Assembly: GCF_045679555.1 (NCBI RefSeq)
Contig: NC_092087.1
Coordinates: forward strand, 86,601,864 to 86,665,863
Length of the DNA stretch: 64,000 bases
Reading direction: 5' to 3'
DNA from: Salvelinus alpinus
Taxonomy: Eukaryota; Chordata; Actinopteri; Salmoniformes; Salmonidae
A program made the position numbers and the translations under genes. This document shows, one piece after another, positions 13,531 through 25,260 of the stretch. The notes beneath the pieces are model-generated. The model worked only from the letters and a program-made list of their open reading frames with translations, did not search any database and was not told the DNA's origin. Positions within the stretch are counted from its first letter, which is position 1. Each line of letters opens with the position of its first letter.

Positions 13531-13655
13531 CTATGTAGTGCACTACTTCTGACCAGGGCACAGAGCTCTGCTCAAAAGTAGTGCACTATATAGGGAATAG
13601 GGCCCTGGTCTAAAGTAGTACACTATATAGGGAGCCATTTGAGACACATGCCCAT
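13525..13655. mobile_element. Compound AGTGCACTA foldback repeat
   Basis: Two nested copies of the same foldback family as 257-335: CACCCTATGTAGTGCACTAC, then two further GTGCACTA / GTACACTATATAGGG arms ending GGAGCCATTTGAGACAC. Confidence 0.75.
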
Positions 13656-14930
13656 GCTGTTATTCACAGATAAACAGGGCAGAATGAAACTGAACAAAAA
13701 TAAACAAAAACTAGTAGTGTACAGTTGATGTGTAAACATTTAAGACCATGGTCAACATTGGCTGACAAAACCAAAGACTTTCAACATACACACTTAAACA
13801 CAAAAATAATAAGGGAGAGTAAAAGATAATGCCCACATGTTGTATCATGTAATCTAGAACTGACTCACATCACAAAGATGATCGCACATTAGCAAAACTG
13901 TTTCCAGCAAGACTCAGTGTGTATCAACCACTAATGGCCAGATGACCCTTCAGCTTTTCAAAATGACACTCAAAACAATGTGTTGGGCCTTGATTGGCTG
14001 AAAACCATCAGGTAACAGAGAGAAAAGACAGGGGCCAAAAGTTCTCTTTTTAAAGCAGTGGAATAACATGTAAAATAGGTAAGCTACTTGACCAGCACAG
14101 ATCAAATAAAGAGTAAAAAAACAAAGCCATCTTGATAACCTCAGCAGCAAGCTTCTGGTGTCTTTCATTTCATGTAAAAACACACACCCATCTCTTTAAA
14201 ACTTACCACAAACCCATTCTCACACATTCCCCATTAACACTTCCTCGAAAAACAGCCCCATTAAAACCAACGTCATGTCCATTAGGGTACACAACAAAAA
14301 CTTTTCAAAACGTTCTGCAACAGAAAGTGAAAATAAGGGTTCCTTATTGGACAAAGTCCAGGTAGTCCCTCCCAGTTTGAATCCGTCTTGTTCTATTTGG
14401 TTCCCAATGAACATGACCCAGATCAAATGTCCCAATCCACGCTCAATAAAGACGACTTGTATCAGACCAGGCAACACTGACGGTACTGTAAGAGAATCCT
14501 CTATTGACACCGTCACTACACATTTCCCTCTCCAACAAAGCAAAAACCATCTCAGACTTCCAGAAAATCTTTCAACGTTAGCGTCCCAACCAATACCTAC
14601 CCAAAACCCATGACTTCCAGTTTAAAAAATTAAAAAATAATCACATCATTGTACTATCAAACCTCAAAGGCCAAACCAGGCAGGTGAAATATGACATTTT
14701 ACACATTGAGGAGTTCAATCAGTTAATACACAAATCTCAGACAATAAAAATAAATAGTCGTCCCAAAATGAAGCCCTACCTACATCTCTCCCAAACGCAA
14801 ATACCATTACAGAAAGGCTGGTTTGTTTAGCTCGTATTTGTTCATCATCATCCAATATGTATTGACCTGTATTTGTATGATATAGATTCAAGAAAAACCT
14901 GAGCCAGTGTCTCTCCAACACCACCACATG
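13656..14930. other. No gene seen
   Basis: AT-rich non-coding spacer. Open frames of 77-112 codons around 14132-14613 have no recognisable domain and low-complexity composition. Confidence 0.4.
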
Positions 14931-14939
14931 CACTACTAT

Positions 14940-15002
14940 AAAGTGTAGTGCTCTACTTTTGGCCAATAGTGCACTATATAGGGAACGGGGGCGCCATTTG
15001 AG
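14940..15002. mobile_element. AGTGCACTA foldback repeat, partial
   Basis: Contains GTGCTCTACTTTTGGCC and AGTGCACTATATAGGGAAC, then GGCGCCATTTGAGC; same family as 257-335, diverged. Confidence 0.65.
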
Positions 15003-15450
15003 CTAACAGACAGTATCAGTAAACCCACTGGCCTTTAGACACCATAAGAGCTGTGGGGTATTCCAGAAGGCAGGGTTAATACATCAGGCAGCTAACTTTG
15101 ATTAACAGCCTTTGCCTCATCTCTTGATTTCCTGGTTGATTAAAATAATCTACATTTGTATAATAGTTGTTTCTCTTGAGTCATTACAAACAATTTCAAG
15201 CAATTTGGGCCAGTTTGCTGGCCAACTCACTGATCCAGCTTTTTGGAACAGGCCCCAGACGAATGTGACTGGTGCTAATCAGCATTTTGTAGGGGGATAT
15301 AATCATCCCATCAGTGTGCTGTGTGTGTAGGGCAACCATTGGGACTTATATTAGTCAAATTAAAACGGCACATTTTCAGATGAGTAGTACAAACATCAGA
15401 TTCAGAAGAACATTTTAAAAAACAAACAAGATACTTACATATAGTACAAT
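15003..15450. other. No gene seen
   Basis: Contains GGGGTATTCCAGAAGGCAGG (about 15055), a motif of dispersed fish repeats; nothing coding. Confidence 0.35.
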
Positions 15451-15451
15451 A

Positions 15452-16303
15452 TATGCTCAGCTAGTGTTCAACTGTAAAAGTATCTATGTAGGCTCAGCTA
15501 GCGGTCAACTGTAAAAGTTTCTATGTAGGCTCAGCTAGCGGTCAACTGTAAAAGTATCTATGTAGGCTCAGCTAGCGAACAACTGTAAAAGTATCTATGT
15601 AGGCTCAGCTAGCGGTCAACTGTAAAAGTATCTATGTAGGCTCAGCTAGCGGTCAACTGTAAAAGTATCTATGTAGACTCAGCTAGCGAACAACTGTAAA
15701 AGTATCTATGTAGGCTCAGCTAGTGGTCAACTGTAAAAGTATCTATGTAGGCTCAGCTAGTGGTCAACTGTAAAAGTATCTATGTATGCTCAGCTAGTGG
15801 TCAACTGTAAAAGTATCTATGTAGGCTCAGCTAGCGGTCAACTGTAAAAGTATCTATGTAGGCTCAGCTAGCGAACAACTGTAAAAGTATCTATGTAGGC
15901 TCAGCTAGCGAACAACTGTAAAAGTATCTATGTAGGCTCAGCTAGCGGTCAACTGTAAAAGTATCTATGTAGGCTCAGCTAGCGGTCAACTGTAAAAGTA
16001 TCTATGTAGGCTCAGCTAGCGGTCAACTGTAAAAGTATCTATGTAGGCTCAGCTAGCGTTCAACTGTAAAAGTGTCTATGTAGGCTCAGCTAGCGGTCAA
16101 CTGTAAAAGTATCTATGTAGGCTCAGCTAGCGTTCAACTGTAAAAGTGTCTATGTAGGCTCAGCTAGTAGTCAACTGTAAAAGTATCTATGTAGGCTCAG
16201 CTAGTGGTCAACTGTGAAAGTGTCTATGTAGGCTCAGCTAGTGGTCAACTGTAAAAGTATCTATGTAGGCTCAGCTAGTGGTCAACTGTGAAAGTGTCTA
16301 ACA
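15452..16303. repeat. 37 bp minisatellite, about 23 copies
   Basis: Unit contains GTATCTATGTAGGCTCAGCT and a variable triplet position (AGCGGTCAA, AGTGGTCAA, AGCGAACAA, AGCGTTCAA). Variants are interspersed rather than in blocks. Confidence 0.97.
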
Positions 16304-17500
16304 AAACTGTTTCAAGTTATTAGTGGCACTCAGACCCCAACCAGAAAGCTCCCTTCTATCCCTGCCTCCACACTGAGTTGGTCTTGTACTTTCCTGGGTT
16401 ACGTCCCAATAATCTCTCCCCCTGAAGTGTGCACTCATTCACTACTCCCCACAAAATGGAAAAGTCTTGGATTGTGTAGGCATGGGCTAGAAGGAGTTTC
16501 CATATAGGTATTCTAGTCATTTCCTTTCAAACCCATTGAGGAAAGTGAACAAGAGCACACTTTAGGAGAAAAAAAGAGATTATTGGGATGCAACCCTTGT
16601 CTGGCTGGGGACTAATGTTGTATTCGTCATGGATTTACAAAGTTACAGTATAGTTTACTTGATAAAAGAAAAGAAAAACAAGTCCAGTGTTGCTAGTACC
16701 AATCCTCTACATCGACGTTTCTAGGGAGGGAGAGAAACACATCCTGGAGATGGATGGAGAGTCCTGGAGGGAGACGGAGAGATGAAGGAGAAAAAAAGAG
16801 AAAGATGAATGAGACACGGGACAAAACAGACTAAGTTAACAAAGCTCACAAGATGTGGAAATGTGGCTGTATTGTAATGTTGAATGATGACATTGAAGTG
16901 TATCAGGAAAGATATACAACATACGCAAAAACATATGTATGTAAATGTCTATAGAAAAAGTGGGAATTGCCATGTTATCAATCCAAAAGCAACAAACCTT
17001 TGATAGTTTGAGTCCCCTCTCTCTATTGAGGGCCGTGCTATCAGAGGCCTTGACCCTGACTGGAGTCTTATTATTCACTGTCACCGGACTGTTCACCTGG
17101 AGACGCACACACACAACCATGAACATCTAGAGAAAACAAGGAAGTGTGTTTGTGTGGTCTCCTTGTGTGTCAATGTCGCTCACCGACTGCAGGACGACGT
17201 TCTCCTTTCCCAGCCGTCCCATCGCCGCAGCAACCATCTCCGGGGAGATTTGTCTGCCCCTCCTCTCCAACGCCTGTTGGTCCCCCTTATGTCTCCTCTG
17301 TTTTCATTGTGTCATTTGATCAGGAGGGTAGGACAGTTGACAGAACAGTTATTTAACCTTCACTTTACCAATAAATATTTTTTTGATAATGTCATAGATA
17401 ACTTTTTAATCTATAGAACGTAGAAATGCCCGTTTTCACTGGTATGGTGCTTGGCATAATGAATAGGTTGAAAAGGGGAGGAATTGTCCTTAAAGATCCT
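16304..17500. other. No gene seen
   Basis: Unique-looking non-coding sequence. Small open frames on both strands (16836-17423) have no recognisable domain or flanking splice signals. Confidence 0.4.
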
Positions 17501-17606
17501 CATATACAACAGACAGAACAGTTGTAGCAGATGGTGACTACAACATACTAAGATTACATCATATACAAAAGACAGAACAGTTGTAGCAGATGGTGACTAC
17601 AACATA
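17501..17606. repeat. 59 bp tandem repeat truncated by assembly gap
   Basis: One full and one partial copy of a unit containing GACAGAACAGTTGTAGCAGA; the second copy runs directly into the N block. Confidence 0.85.
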
Positions 17607-17706
17607 NNNNNNNNNNNNNNNNNNNNNNNNNNNNNNNNNNNNNNNNNNNNNNNNNNNNNNNNNNNNNNNNNNNNNNNNNNNNNNNNNNNNNNNNNNNNNN
17701 NNNNNN
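17607..17706. other. Assembly gap, 100 N
   Basis: Exactly 100 unknown bases, the usual placeholder for a gap of unknown size. It separates a tandem repeat from a LINE 3' fragment. Confidence 1.
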
Positions 17707-18484
17707 AAGTCTGCCGAACGCATCACCGGGGGCAAACTACCTGCCCTCCAGGACACCTACACCACCCGATGTCACAGGAAGGCCATAAAGATCATCAAGG
17801 ACAACAACCACCCAAGCCACTGCCTGTTCACCCCGCTATCATCCAGAAGGCGAGGTCAGTACAGGTGCATCAAAGCAGGGACCGAGAGACTGAAAAACAG
17901 CTTCTATCTCAAGGCCATCCGACTGTTAAACAGCCACCACTAACATTTAGCGGCCGCTGCCAACATACTGACTCAACTCCAGCCACTTTAAAAATGGGAA
18001 TTGATGGAAATTATGTAAAAATGTACCACTAGCCACTTTAAACAATGCCACTTAATATAATGTTTACATACCCTACATTACCCATCTCATATGTATATGT
18101 ATATACTGTACTCTATATCATCTACTGCATCTTGCCATCTTTATGTAATACATGTACCACTAGCCACTTTTAAACTATGCCACTTTATGTTTACATACCC
18201 TACAGTACTCATCTCATATGTATATACCGTACTCTATACCATCTACTGCATCTTGCCTATGCCGTTCTGTACCATCACTCATTCATATATCTTTATGTAC
18301 ATATTCTTTATCCCTTTACACTTGTGTGTATAAGGTAGTAGTTGTGGAATTGTTAGGTTAGATTACTTGTTGTTATTACTGCATTGTCGGAACTAGAAGC
18401 ACAAGCATTTCGCTACACTCGCATTAACATCTGCTAACCATGTGTATGTGACTAATAAAATTTGATTTGATTTGATTTGATTTG
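17707..18484 (+). mobile_element. LINE 3' fragment with TTTGA-repeat tail
   Basis: Starts inside the C-terminus of a LINE ORF2 (17707-17943: KSAERITGGKLPALQDTY to AIRLLNSHH and a stop), followed by a 3' UTR and a tail of repeated TTTGA at 18462-18484. Short tandem 3' tails instead of poly-A are typical of the L2/CR1/Rex1 groups. The 5' side is lost in the gap or truncated there. Confidence 0.85.
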
Positions 18485-19312
18485 AGGTAAAACAGATTTA
18501 AGTTTCCCTGCATTAAAGTCCCCGGCCACTAGGAGCGCCGCCTCTGGATGAGAGTTTTGCTGTTTGCTCAAGGCGGTATACAGCTCATTGAGTGTGGTCT
18601 TAGTAACAGCATCGGTCTGTGGTGGTATGTAGACAGATACGAAAAATAAAGACGAAAACTCTCTAGGTAGATAGTGTGGAGTACAGCTTATCATGAGATA
18701 CTCTACCTCAGGCGGGCAAAACCGTGATACTTCCTTAGATATCGTGCACCAGCTGTTGTTTACAAATATACATAGACTGCCACCCCTTGTCATACCAGAG
18801 GCTGCTGTTCTATCCTGCCGATACAGTGTATTACCCAGCAGCTGTGTTATTCATGTCGTTGTTCAGCCACGACTCGGTGAAACATAAGATATTACAGTTT
18901 TGAATGTCCCGTTGGTAGGATATATGTGATTTTAGTTTGTCCAATTTATTATCCAGTGATTGTACGTCGGCCAATAGTACAGATGGCAACGGCACATTAA
19001 CCACTCGTCACAAGGCACCCCGATCTTCTTCCTCAAAATCTTTTCCGTCTCTTTCTCCTGCGAATGACGGGGATGAGGGCCTGTTCGGGTGTCTGGAGTA
19101 AATCCCTCTCGTCCAACTCATTAAAGAGAAATTCTTCATTAAGTTCAAGGTGAGTAATCGCTGTTCTGATTTCCAGAAGTTATTTTTGGTCATAAGAGAC
19201 GGTAGCAGCAACATTATGTACAAAATCAGTTACAAACAACAAGAAAAAACTAACAAAATAGCACAGTTGGTTAAGAGCCCATAAAACGGCAGCCATCTTC
19301 TCCGGCACTAAC
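18485..19312 (-). mobile_element. LINE 5' fragment, opposite orientation
   Basis: On the minus strand the element starts near 19312 (GCCGGAGAAGATGGCTGCCG) and runs to a truncation at 18485 inside the apurinic endonuclease-like domain. The readable part (18793-18485) contains GGSLCIFVNNSWC, FVSVYIPPQTDA and VAGDFNAG, the last being the conserved GDFN motif. From its content it is the same family as the fragment at 17707-18484, but facing it tail to tail, and broken exactly where the TTTGA tail begins. Confidence 0.75.
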
Positions 19313-19610
19313 AAGGTGACCCTTTACACAAGAATGTTTATGCATGTGTGCTGTTGGTGAGACTACTTGTCTCACCTAGCTGGCTATCAGGTCAACAAGG
19401 CGGTCATGTCTAGAAATGTACAAATCCCCCACTATGTAGATCAACACTCCTACACTGAGACACTTTATGAATACTGACCCTGATGTAACAACCAAAACAC
19501 AGCTCAAAACATAACAAGAAGTAAATTATACATTACCCTCAAGAATATGACTTACGCCTAAAAACAAATATCCCAAAACTATATTTCAAGACATTGTCAA
19601 GAGTACTTAC

Positions 19611-19712
19611 AGAGTGAAGTGAAGGGGAGAGGTCTTGTATAGTGAGTCAACTTACTGGTAGTGAGTGGCAACTGCTAGTAAGTGTCAGTTCTGTGGTTGA
19701 TACATATTTAAA
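19611..19712 (-). promoter_or_regulatory. Orphan promoter and 5' exon of a CD22-like gene (copy A)
   Basis: Close counterpart of the gene A promoter at 39699-39795: a decayed TATA-like TTTAAATA (19705-19712), a RUNX-type AACCACA (19692-19698 in reverse complement), then transcript-like sequence ending in the donor CTCT|GTAAGTAC at 19611. No CD22-like coding exon is found to the left; that space holds LINE fragments and the gap. Inferred relic or displaced promoter of a lost family member. Confidence 0.5.
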
Positions 19713-20118
19713 GTAGAACACAAGTAGCTGATGCAGAACTTCCTTCCTCTTTAAGTCATTAACATGCATGAGGACCAGACCAGCACATCATAAGGGGAAG
19801 TTTTATTTCAATAGAAAATGTACAACAGACTGCATATCTAGTTGTAATTTTTCATTTGAGGAGTGGGTTTTACATTTTTTAAATGTGTCCCGTTTCCAAT
19901 GTATTCTATTGACGAAATACAGAATCATGTTTACTATAGCCTACTATATTGAATGTTTATAATATATTATAATGTGTTGCCTTGTCCCTCTGAGTTCTAC
20001 ATGGAACAGGTCAAAGTTCCATTTACATTTGGTCAGTTCCATGATGTCATTCATTCTATTCTACAAACACATTCAATTTACACTCTTCATCAGCTGCATC
20101 AAAGTGGTACTGAAGGTT

Positions 20119-20500
20119 CCAGTGTTCTAGACTAGAGATCTCCCTACTGGCATCTCAACATTACTGCAGTGTTCTAGACTAGAGCTCTCCCTACTGGCAT
20201 CTCAACATTACTGCACCATCCTAATAATAATGTCAAAAAATAGTTGCATTTGTTTATTTGAGGAGTGGGCCTACATTTTATAAACAGGTTAAATATGACC
20301 CGTTCCCATCACTCCTCATCAGCTGCATCAAAGTGGTACTGAAGGTTCAGTGTTCTAGAGTAGAGTTCCACCTACTGGCATCTCAACATTACTGCAGTGT
20401 TCTAGACTAGAGTTCTCCCTACTGGCATCTCAACATTACTGCAGTGTTCTAGACTAGAGTTCTCCCTACTGGCATCTCAACATTACTGCAGCCTCCAGTC
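20119..20500. repeat. 47 bp tandem repeat in two clusters
   Basis: Unit contains GTGTTCTAGACTAGAGTTCT and CCTACTGGCATCTCAACATT; two copies at 20119-20216 and about three at 20345-20495. The flank TCAGCTGCATCAAAGTGGTA is also doubled (20090 and 20320), so the whole stretch was duplicated in copy A. Copy B has one cluster. Confidence 0.9.
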
Positions 20501-20708
20501 CTGATGTCCTTATTCATTTGTGCAGTAATATGAATAGAATGAATGGATACTGTTCCATTAATTCCAGCCATTCCTCCTATATCTCTGCCCACCAGCCTCC
20601 TCTGTTGTACAGTACTAGTAGTATCTTAATCTATCAGAGGCATCAATGAACATCACCATAGCCTGCTGTATTGACTGTGTAGTGTGTTGTAGTCTGCTGT
20701 CCATAAAT

Positions 20709-20852
20709 AATGCCATTTAGCAGATGCCTTTATCCAAAGCGACTTACAGTTAGTTATATGTGCATATATTTTACATATGGGTGGTCCAGGGAACAAAACC
20801 CATCACGTTGCAGGTGCCATGCTCTACCAACTGAGCTACAGAGGACCATATT
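20709..20852 (-). mobile_element. tRNA-derived SINE
   Basis: On the minus strand starts GGTCCTCTGTAGCTCAGTTG, a tRNA head with A box TAGCTCAGTTGG, then a degenerate B box GGGTTTTGTTCC, and the 3' part GTAAGTCGCTTTGGATAAAG shared with the L2-like LINE tail at 35850-35903. Absent from copy B, so it inserted after the duplication. Confidence 0.85.
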
Positions 20853-20956
20853 CTATAAAGTCCAATGTGCATATATAGATTTATGATATGATTCAGGAGG
20901 CCTGTCAGAGGACAGACAGGAAAGGAGAACAGGAAAGTGATTGTGTTCATCTAAAC

Positions 20957-21893
20957 CAGACATGGGCAAACTACGGCCCGCGGGCCACAAACGGCCCGTT
21001 AGGCTTTTTAATCCGGCCCGCCGAACTTGTCCAAATTATAGTAAAAACCTCCTTTTTTTCCCCTTTCCCTGCAATGCCCACGTTTCCCCAATAGATGGCG
21101 CACTCAAAACACATTGACCGTTGTTGGAGTGGCGCGTATTTCTCTTTATTTCACTTTAAAAAATGCATATGGAAAGTTTGGAAGTGCGTCTTTTAATTAA
21201 GAGCAATGCGCATTTACGCACAGCAGCGGTACAGTAGCTTTATTAACACGCCGCACATCGCTCTTAATTTAAATTTAAATTTTCAGCTGCAGGTAGGATA
21301 TTTAATACAGCCTATGTCTGTGTGCTTGGCAACGATACACGTGTACTGTTTGCGCGTGAAGGCGAGGGCGTCCGTGGCGAGTTTGTAGAGCGCGCGGTCA
21401 GGACAATCCATCCATGATTTTGCGGAGTTTAACACAAGTAGATATTATTGAGCTTGAGTATTTCGTTGTGTAATAATATGTTTTGAATGTTGAAAGTGAT
21501 TCCATTTTTCAATAAATGTTGATTTCTTTAACTTTGCACCTTCGATTGAAACTTATTAAAAACAGACGCAATCTTGATAAATCACAGTGCGTATGTTATT
21601 TTAATCTATTTACATTTCCTCATCCCGGTATCTGCGAAATAGTATGTAAATGCCATATCTTGCATATTCCTTGAGACAAATTTATTAACTGATAAGGGCT
21701 ATTTTTCACATTTGAAAGACAGTTAATAAATTGGGTTGTAGTGTTCTTACTGTGCTATGAGGTTTGCACACACTACATTTAATGCTTTAGTATATCCGGC
21801 CCAAACACTCCCTCCAAATGCTCCTGGCCCGGCCCCTCTGTCAACTTTTAGAACCCATTGTGGCCCGCGAGTCAAAAAGTTTGCCCACCCCTG
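20957..21893. mobile_element. Non-autonomous hAT element with perfect 8 bp target duplication
   Basis: Left terminal repeat CAGACATGGGCAAACTACGG; the right end in reverse complement is CAGGGGTGGGCAAACTTTTT. The 8 bases ATCTAAAC are found on both sides (20949-20956 and 21894-21901), the hallmark of hAT insertion. The 937 bp interior has no transposase frame. Missing from copy B. Confidence 0.93.
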
Positions 21894-21920
21894 ATCTAAA
21901 CCAACGAACCCACAACACTT

Positions 21921-23037
21921 TGTCTCATGTTAATACTACTCCTAAACACAACCCACCATCACTGTCTCATGTTAATACTACTCCTAAACACAACCCACCA
22001 TCACTGTGTCTCATGTTAATACTACTCCTAAACACAACCCACCATCACTGTCTCATGTTAATACTACTCCTAAACACAACCCACCCTCACTGTGTCTCAT
22101 GTTAATACTACTCCTAAACACAACCCACCATCACTGTGTCTCATGTTAATACTACTCCTAAACACAACCCACCATCACTGTCTCATGTTAATACTACTCC
22201 TAAACACAACCCACCATCACTGTGTCTCATGTTAATACTACTCCTAAACACAACCCACCATCACTGTCTCATGTTAATACTACTCCTAAACACAACCCAC
22301 CCTCACTGTGTCTCATGTTAATACTACTCCTAAACACAACCCACCATCACTGTGTCTCATGTTAATACTACTCCTAAACACAACCCACCATCACTGTGTC
22401 TCATGTTAATACTACTCCTAAACACAACCCACCATCACTGTGTCTCATGTTAACACTACTCCTAAACACAACCCACCATCACTGTGTCTCATGTTAACAC
22501 TACTCCTAAACACAACCCACCGTCACTGTGCCTCATGTTAATACTACTCCTAAACACAACCCACCATCACTGTGTCTCATGTTAACACTACTCCTAAACA
22601 CAACCCACCATCACTGTGTCTCATGTTAATACTACTCCTAAACACAACCCACCATCACCGTGTCTCATGTTAACACTACTCCTAAACACAACCCACCATC
22701 ACTGTGTCTCATGTTAACACTACTCTTAAACACAACCCACCATCACTGTGTCTCATGTTAATACTACTCCTAAACACAACCCACCACCACTGTGTCTCAT
22801 GTTAATACTACTCCTAAACACAACCCACCATCACTGTGTCTCATGTTAATACTACTCCTAAACACAACCCACCATCACTGTGTCTCATGTTAATACTACT
22901 CCTAAACACAACCCACTGTCACTGTGTCTCATGTTAATACTACTCCTAAACACAACCCACCATCACTATGTCTCATGTTAATACTACTCCTAAACACAAC
23001 CCACCATCACCGTGTCTCATGTTAATACTACTCCTAA
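21921..23037. repeat. 42-44 bp minisatellite, about 26 copies
   Basis: Unit contains CTCATGTTAATACTACTCCT and AACACAACCCACCATCACTG; a GT insertion/deletion makes 42 and 44 bp variants. The same array in copy B (43041-43602) has about eight copies and a SINE-like insert. Confidence 0.96.
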
Positions 23038-23379
23038 AGCTCTTACGAAGTATCCACTCAAACACTCTTACTCCTACTTTCACTCAAACAAAAAAGTCTC
23101 CCCAACAATCGATTGCTCTCAGAGGCCTCAAAATAGCATGCACAAGTCTTATACTTGAAACCACGTCATTAAACTCACCGAAGACGAAAAAGAGGAAATT
23201 ACCTACTTTAAAATGGAGACAGCCCTCAATGGCGCTGCCCATGCTGTCACAAAAGACAGTGTTTTTCTGCACTTAAAAATGCATGTAAAATATTAACCCA
23301 AATACATGAAACACCATCCAAATATCTTACGCATAGATTCACATGCAAAGCATAATTCACACTCAAATGTTCTATGTAG

Positions 23380-24525
23380 GTCTACATTATGTTTGTCTAG
23401 GTTAACATACAAACAAACTGTATGTAGGTCTACATTATGTATGTCTAGGCTAACAGACAAACACACTGTATGTAGGTCTACATTATGTATGTCTAGGCTA
23501 ACAGACAAACAAACTGTATGTAGGTCTACATTATGTATGTCTAGGTTAACAGACAAACACACTGTATGTAGGTCTACATTATGTATGTCTAGGTTAACAG
23601 ACAAACTGTATGTAGGTCTACATTATGTGTGTCTAGGTTAACAGACAAACACACTGTATGTTGGTCTACATTATGTATGTCTAGGTTAACAGACAAACAA
23701 ACTGTATGTAGGTCTACATTATATATGTCTAGGTTAACAGACAAACAAACTGTATGTAGGTCTACATTATGTATGTCTAGGTTAACATACAAACAAACTG
23801 TATGTAGGTCTACATTATGTATGTCTAGGCTAACAGACAAACACACTGTATGTAGGTCTACATTATGTATGTCTAGGCTAACAGACAAACAAACTGTATG
23901 TAGGTCTACATTATATATGTCTAGGTTAACAGACAAACAAACTGTATGTAGGTCTACATTATGTATGTCTAGGTTAACAGACAAACACACTGTATGTTGG
24001 TCTACATTATGTATGTCTAGGTTAACAGACAAACAAACTGTATGTAGGTCTACATTATATATGTCTAGGTTAACAGACAAACAAACTGTATGTAGGTCTA
24101 CATTATGTGTGTCTAGGTTAACAGACAAACAAACTGTTTGTAGGTCTACATTATGTATGTCTAGGCTAACAGACAAACAAACTGTATGTAGGTCTACATT
24201 ATGTATGTCTAGGTTAACAGACAAACAAACTGTATGTAGGTCTACATTATGTATGTCTAGGTTAACAGACAAACACACTGTATGTTAGTCTACATTATGT
24301 ATGTCTAGGTTAACAGACAAACAAACTGTATGTAGGTCTACATTATATATGTCTAGGTTAACAGACAAACAAACTGTATGTAGGTCTACATTATGTATGT
24401 CTAGGTTAACAGACAAACAAACTGTATGTATGTCTACATTATGTATGTCTAGGCTAACAGACAAGCAAACTGTGTGTAAGTCTACATTACGTATGTCTAG
24501 GTTAACAGACAAACAAAACAACGAC
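23380..24525. repeat. 48 bp minisatellite, about 24 copies
   Basis: Unit contains GTCTACATTATGTATGTCTA and GGTTAACAGACAAACAAACT. The period is a multiple of three, so both strands show open frames of more than 200 codons; these are not genes. Copy B has about nine units (43938-44365). Confidence 0.97.
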
Positions 24526-24544
24526 ATCAAAATATTGTCAGAAG

Positions 24545-25125
24545 CTTAAATTGTCATGCCAGGCAGAAGTTTGAATTGTCATGCCAGGCAGAAGTTTGAA
24601 TTGTCATGTCAGGCAGAAGTTTGAATTGTCATGCCTGACAGAAGTTTGAATTGTCATTTCAGGCAGAAGTTTGAATTGTCATGCCTGGCAGAAGTTTGAA
24701 TTGTCATGCCAGGCAGAAGTTTGAATTGTCATGCCTGGCAGAAGTTTGAATTGTCATGCCAGACAGAAGTTTGAATTGTCATGCCAGACAGAAGTTTGAA
24801 TTGTCATGCCAGACAGAAGTTTGAAATGTCATGCCAGACAGAGGTTTGAATTGTCATGCCTGGCAGAAGTTTGAATTGTCATGCCAGACAGAGGTTTGGA
24901 TTGTCATGCCTAGCAGAAGTTTGAATTGTCATGCCAGACAGAGGTTTGAATTGTCATGCCTGGCAGAAGTTTGAATTGTCATGCCAGACAGAGGTTTGGA
25001 TTGTCATGCCAGACAGAAGTTCGAATTGTCATGCCAGACAGAGGTTTGAATTGTCATGCCAGACAGAGGTTTGAATTGTCATGTCAGACAGAGGTTTGAA
25101 TTGTCATTCCAGGCAGAAGTTTTAT
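24545..25125. repeat. 25 bp minisatellite, about 23 copies
   Basis: Unit contains GCAGAAGTTTGAATTGTCAT. Copy B keeps only two to three degenerate units (44385-44445), so the array grew in copy A. Confidence 0.95.
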
Positions 25126-25169
25126 GACTAGAAACAAATAATAATGAAAAGATAGACATCATCAAGCAT

Positions 25170-25260
25170 ACTTACAGTGTGAAGAGAGAGAGGGGAGGTG
25201 AGCTTACTGTCCAAGAAGAGAATGAAACAGAAGGGTGTGAGTTCTGTGGTTGACAGCAAC
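25170..25260 (-). promoter_or_regulatory. Second 5' exon-like sequence with RUNX motif (copy A)
   Basis: On the minus strand: CTGTCAACCACAGAACTCAC (RUNX-type AACCACA at 25245-25251), then a CT-rich leader ending at CACACT|GTAAGTATG, a consensus donor. It shares the AACCACAGAAC core with the first 5' exon of the same block, suggesting two related alternative promoters. No start codon or coding exon is attached. Low-confidence inference. Confidence 0.35.

Noticed and set aside
13950..14613. Open frames of 77-112 codons on both strands
   Set aside because: No domain, no splice context, AT-rich composition like the surrounding spacer.
21918..23040. Possible CRISPR-like array of regular repeats
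   Set aside because: Eukaryotic minisatellite: units are contiguous with no unique spacers, and the host is a vertebrate.
23589..24288. Open frames of 219-229 codons on both strands
   Set aside because: Entirely within the 48 bp minisatellite; a period divisible by three keeps frames open. Not a gene.
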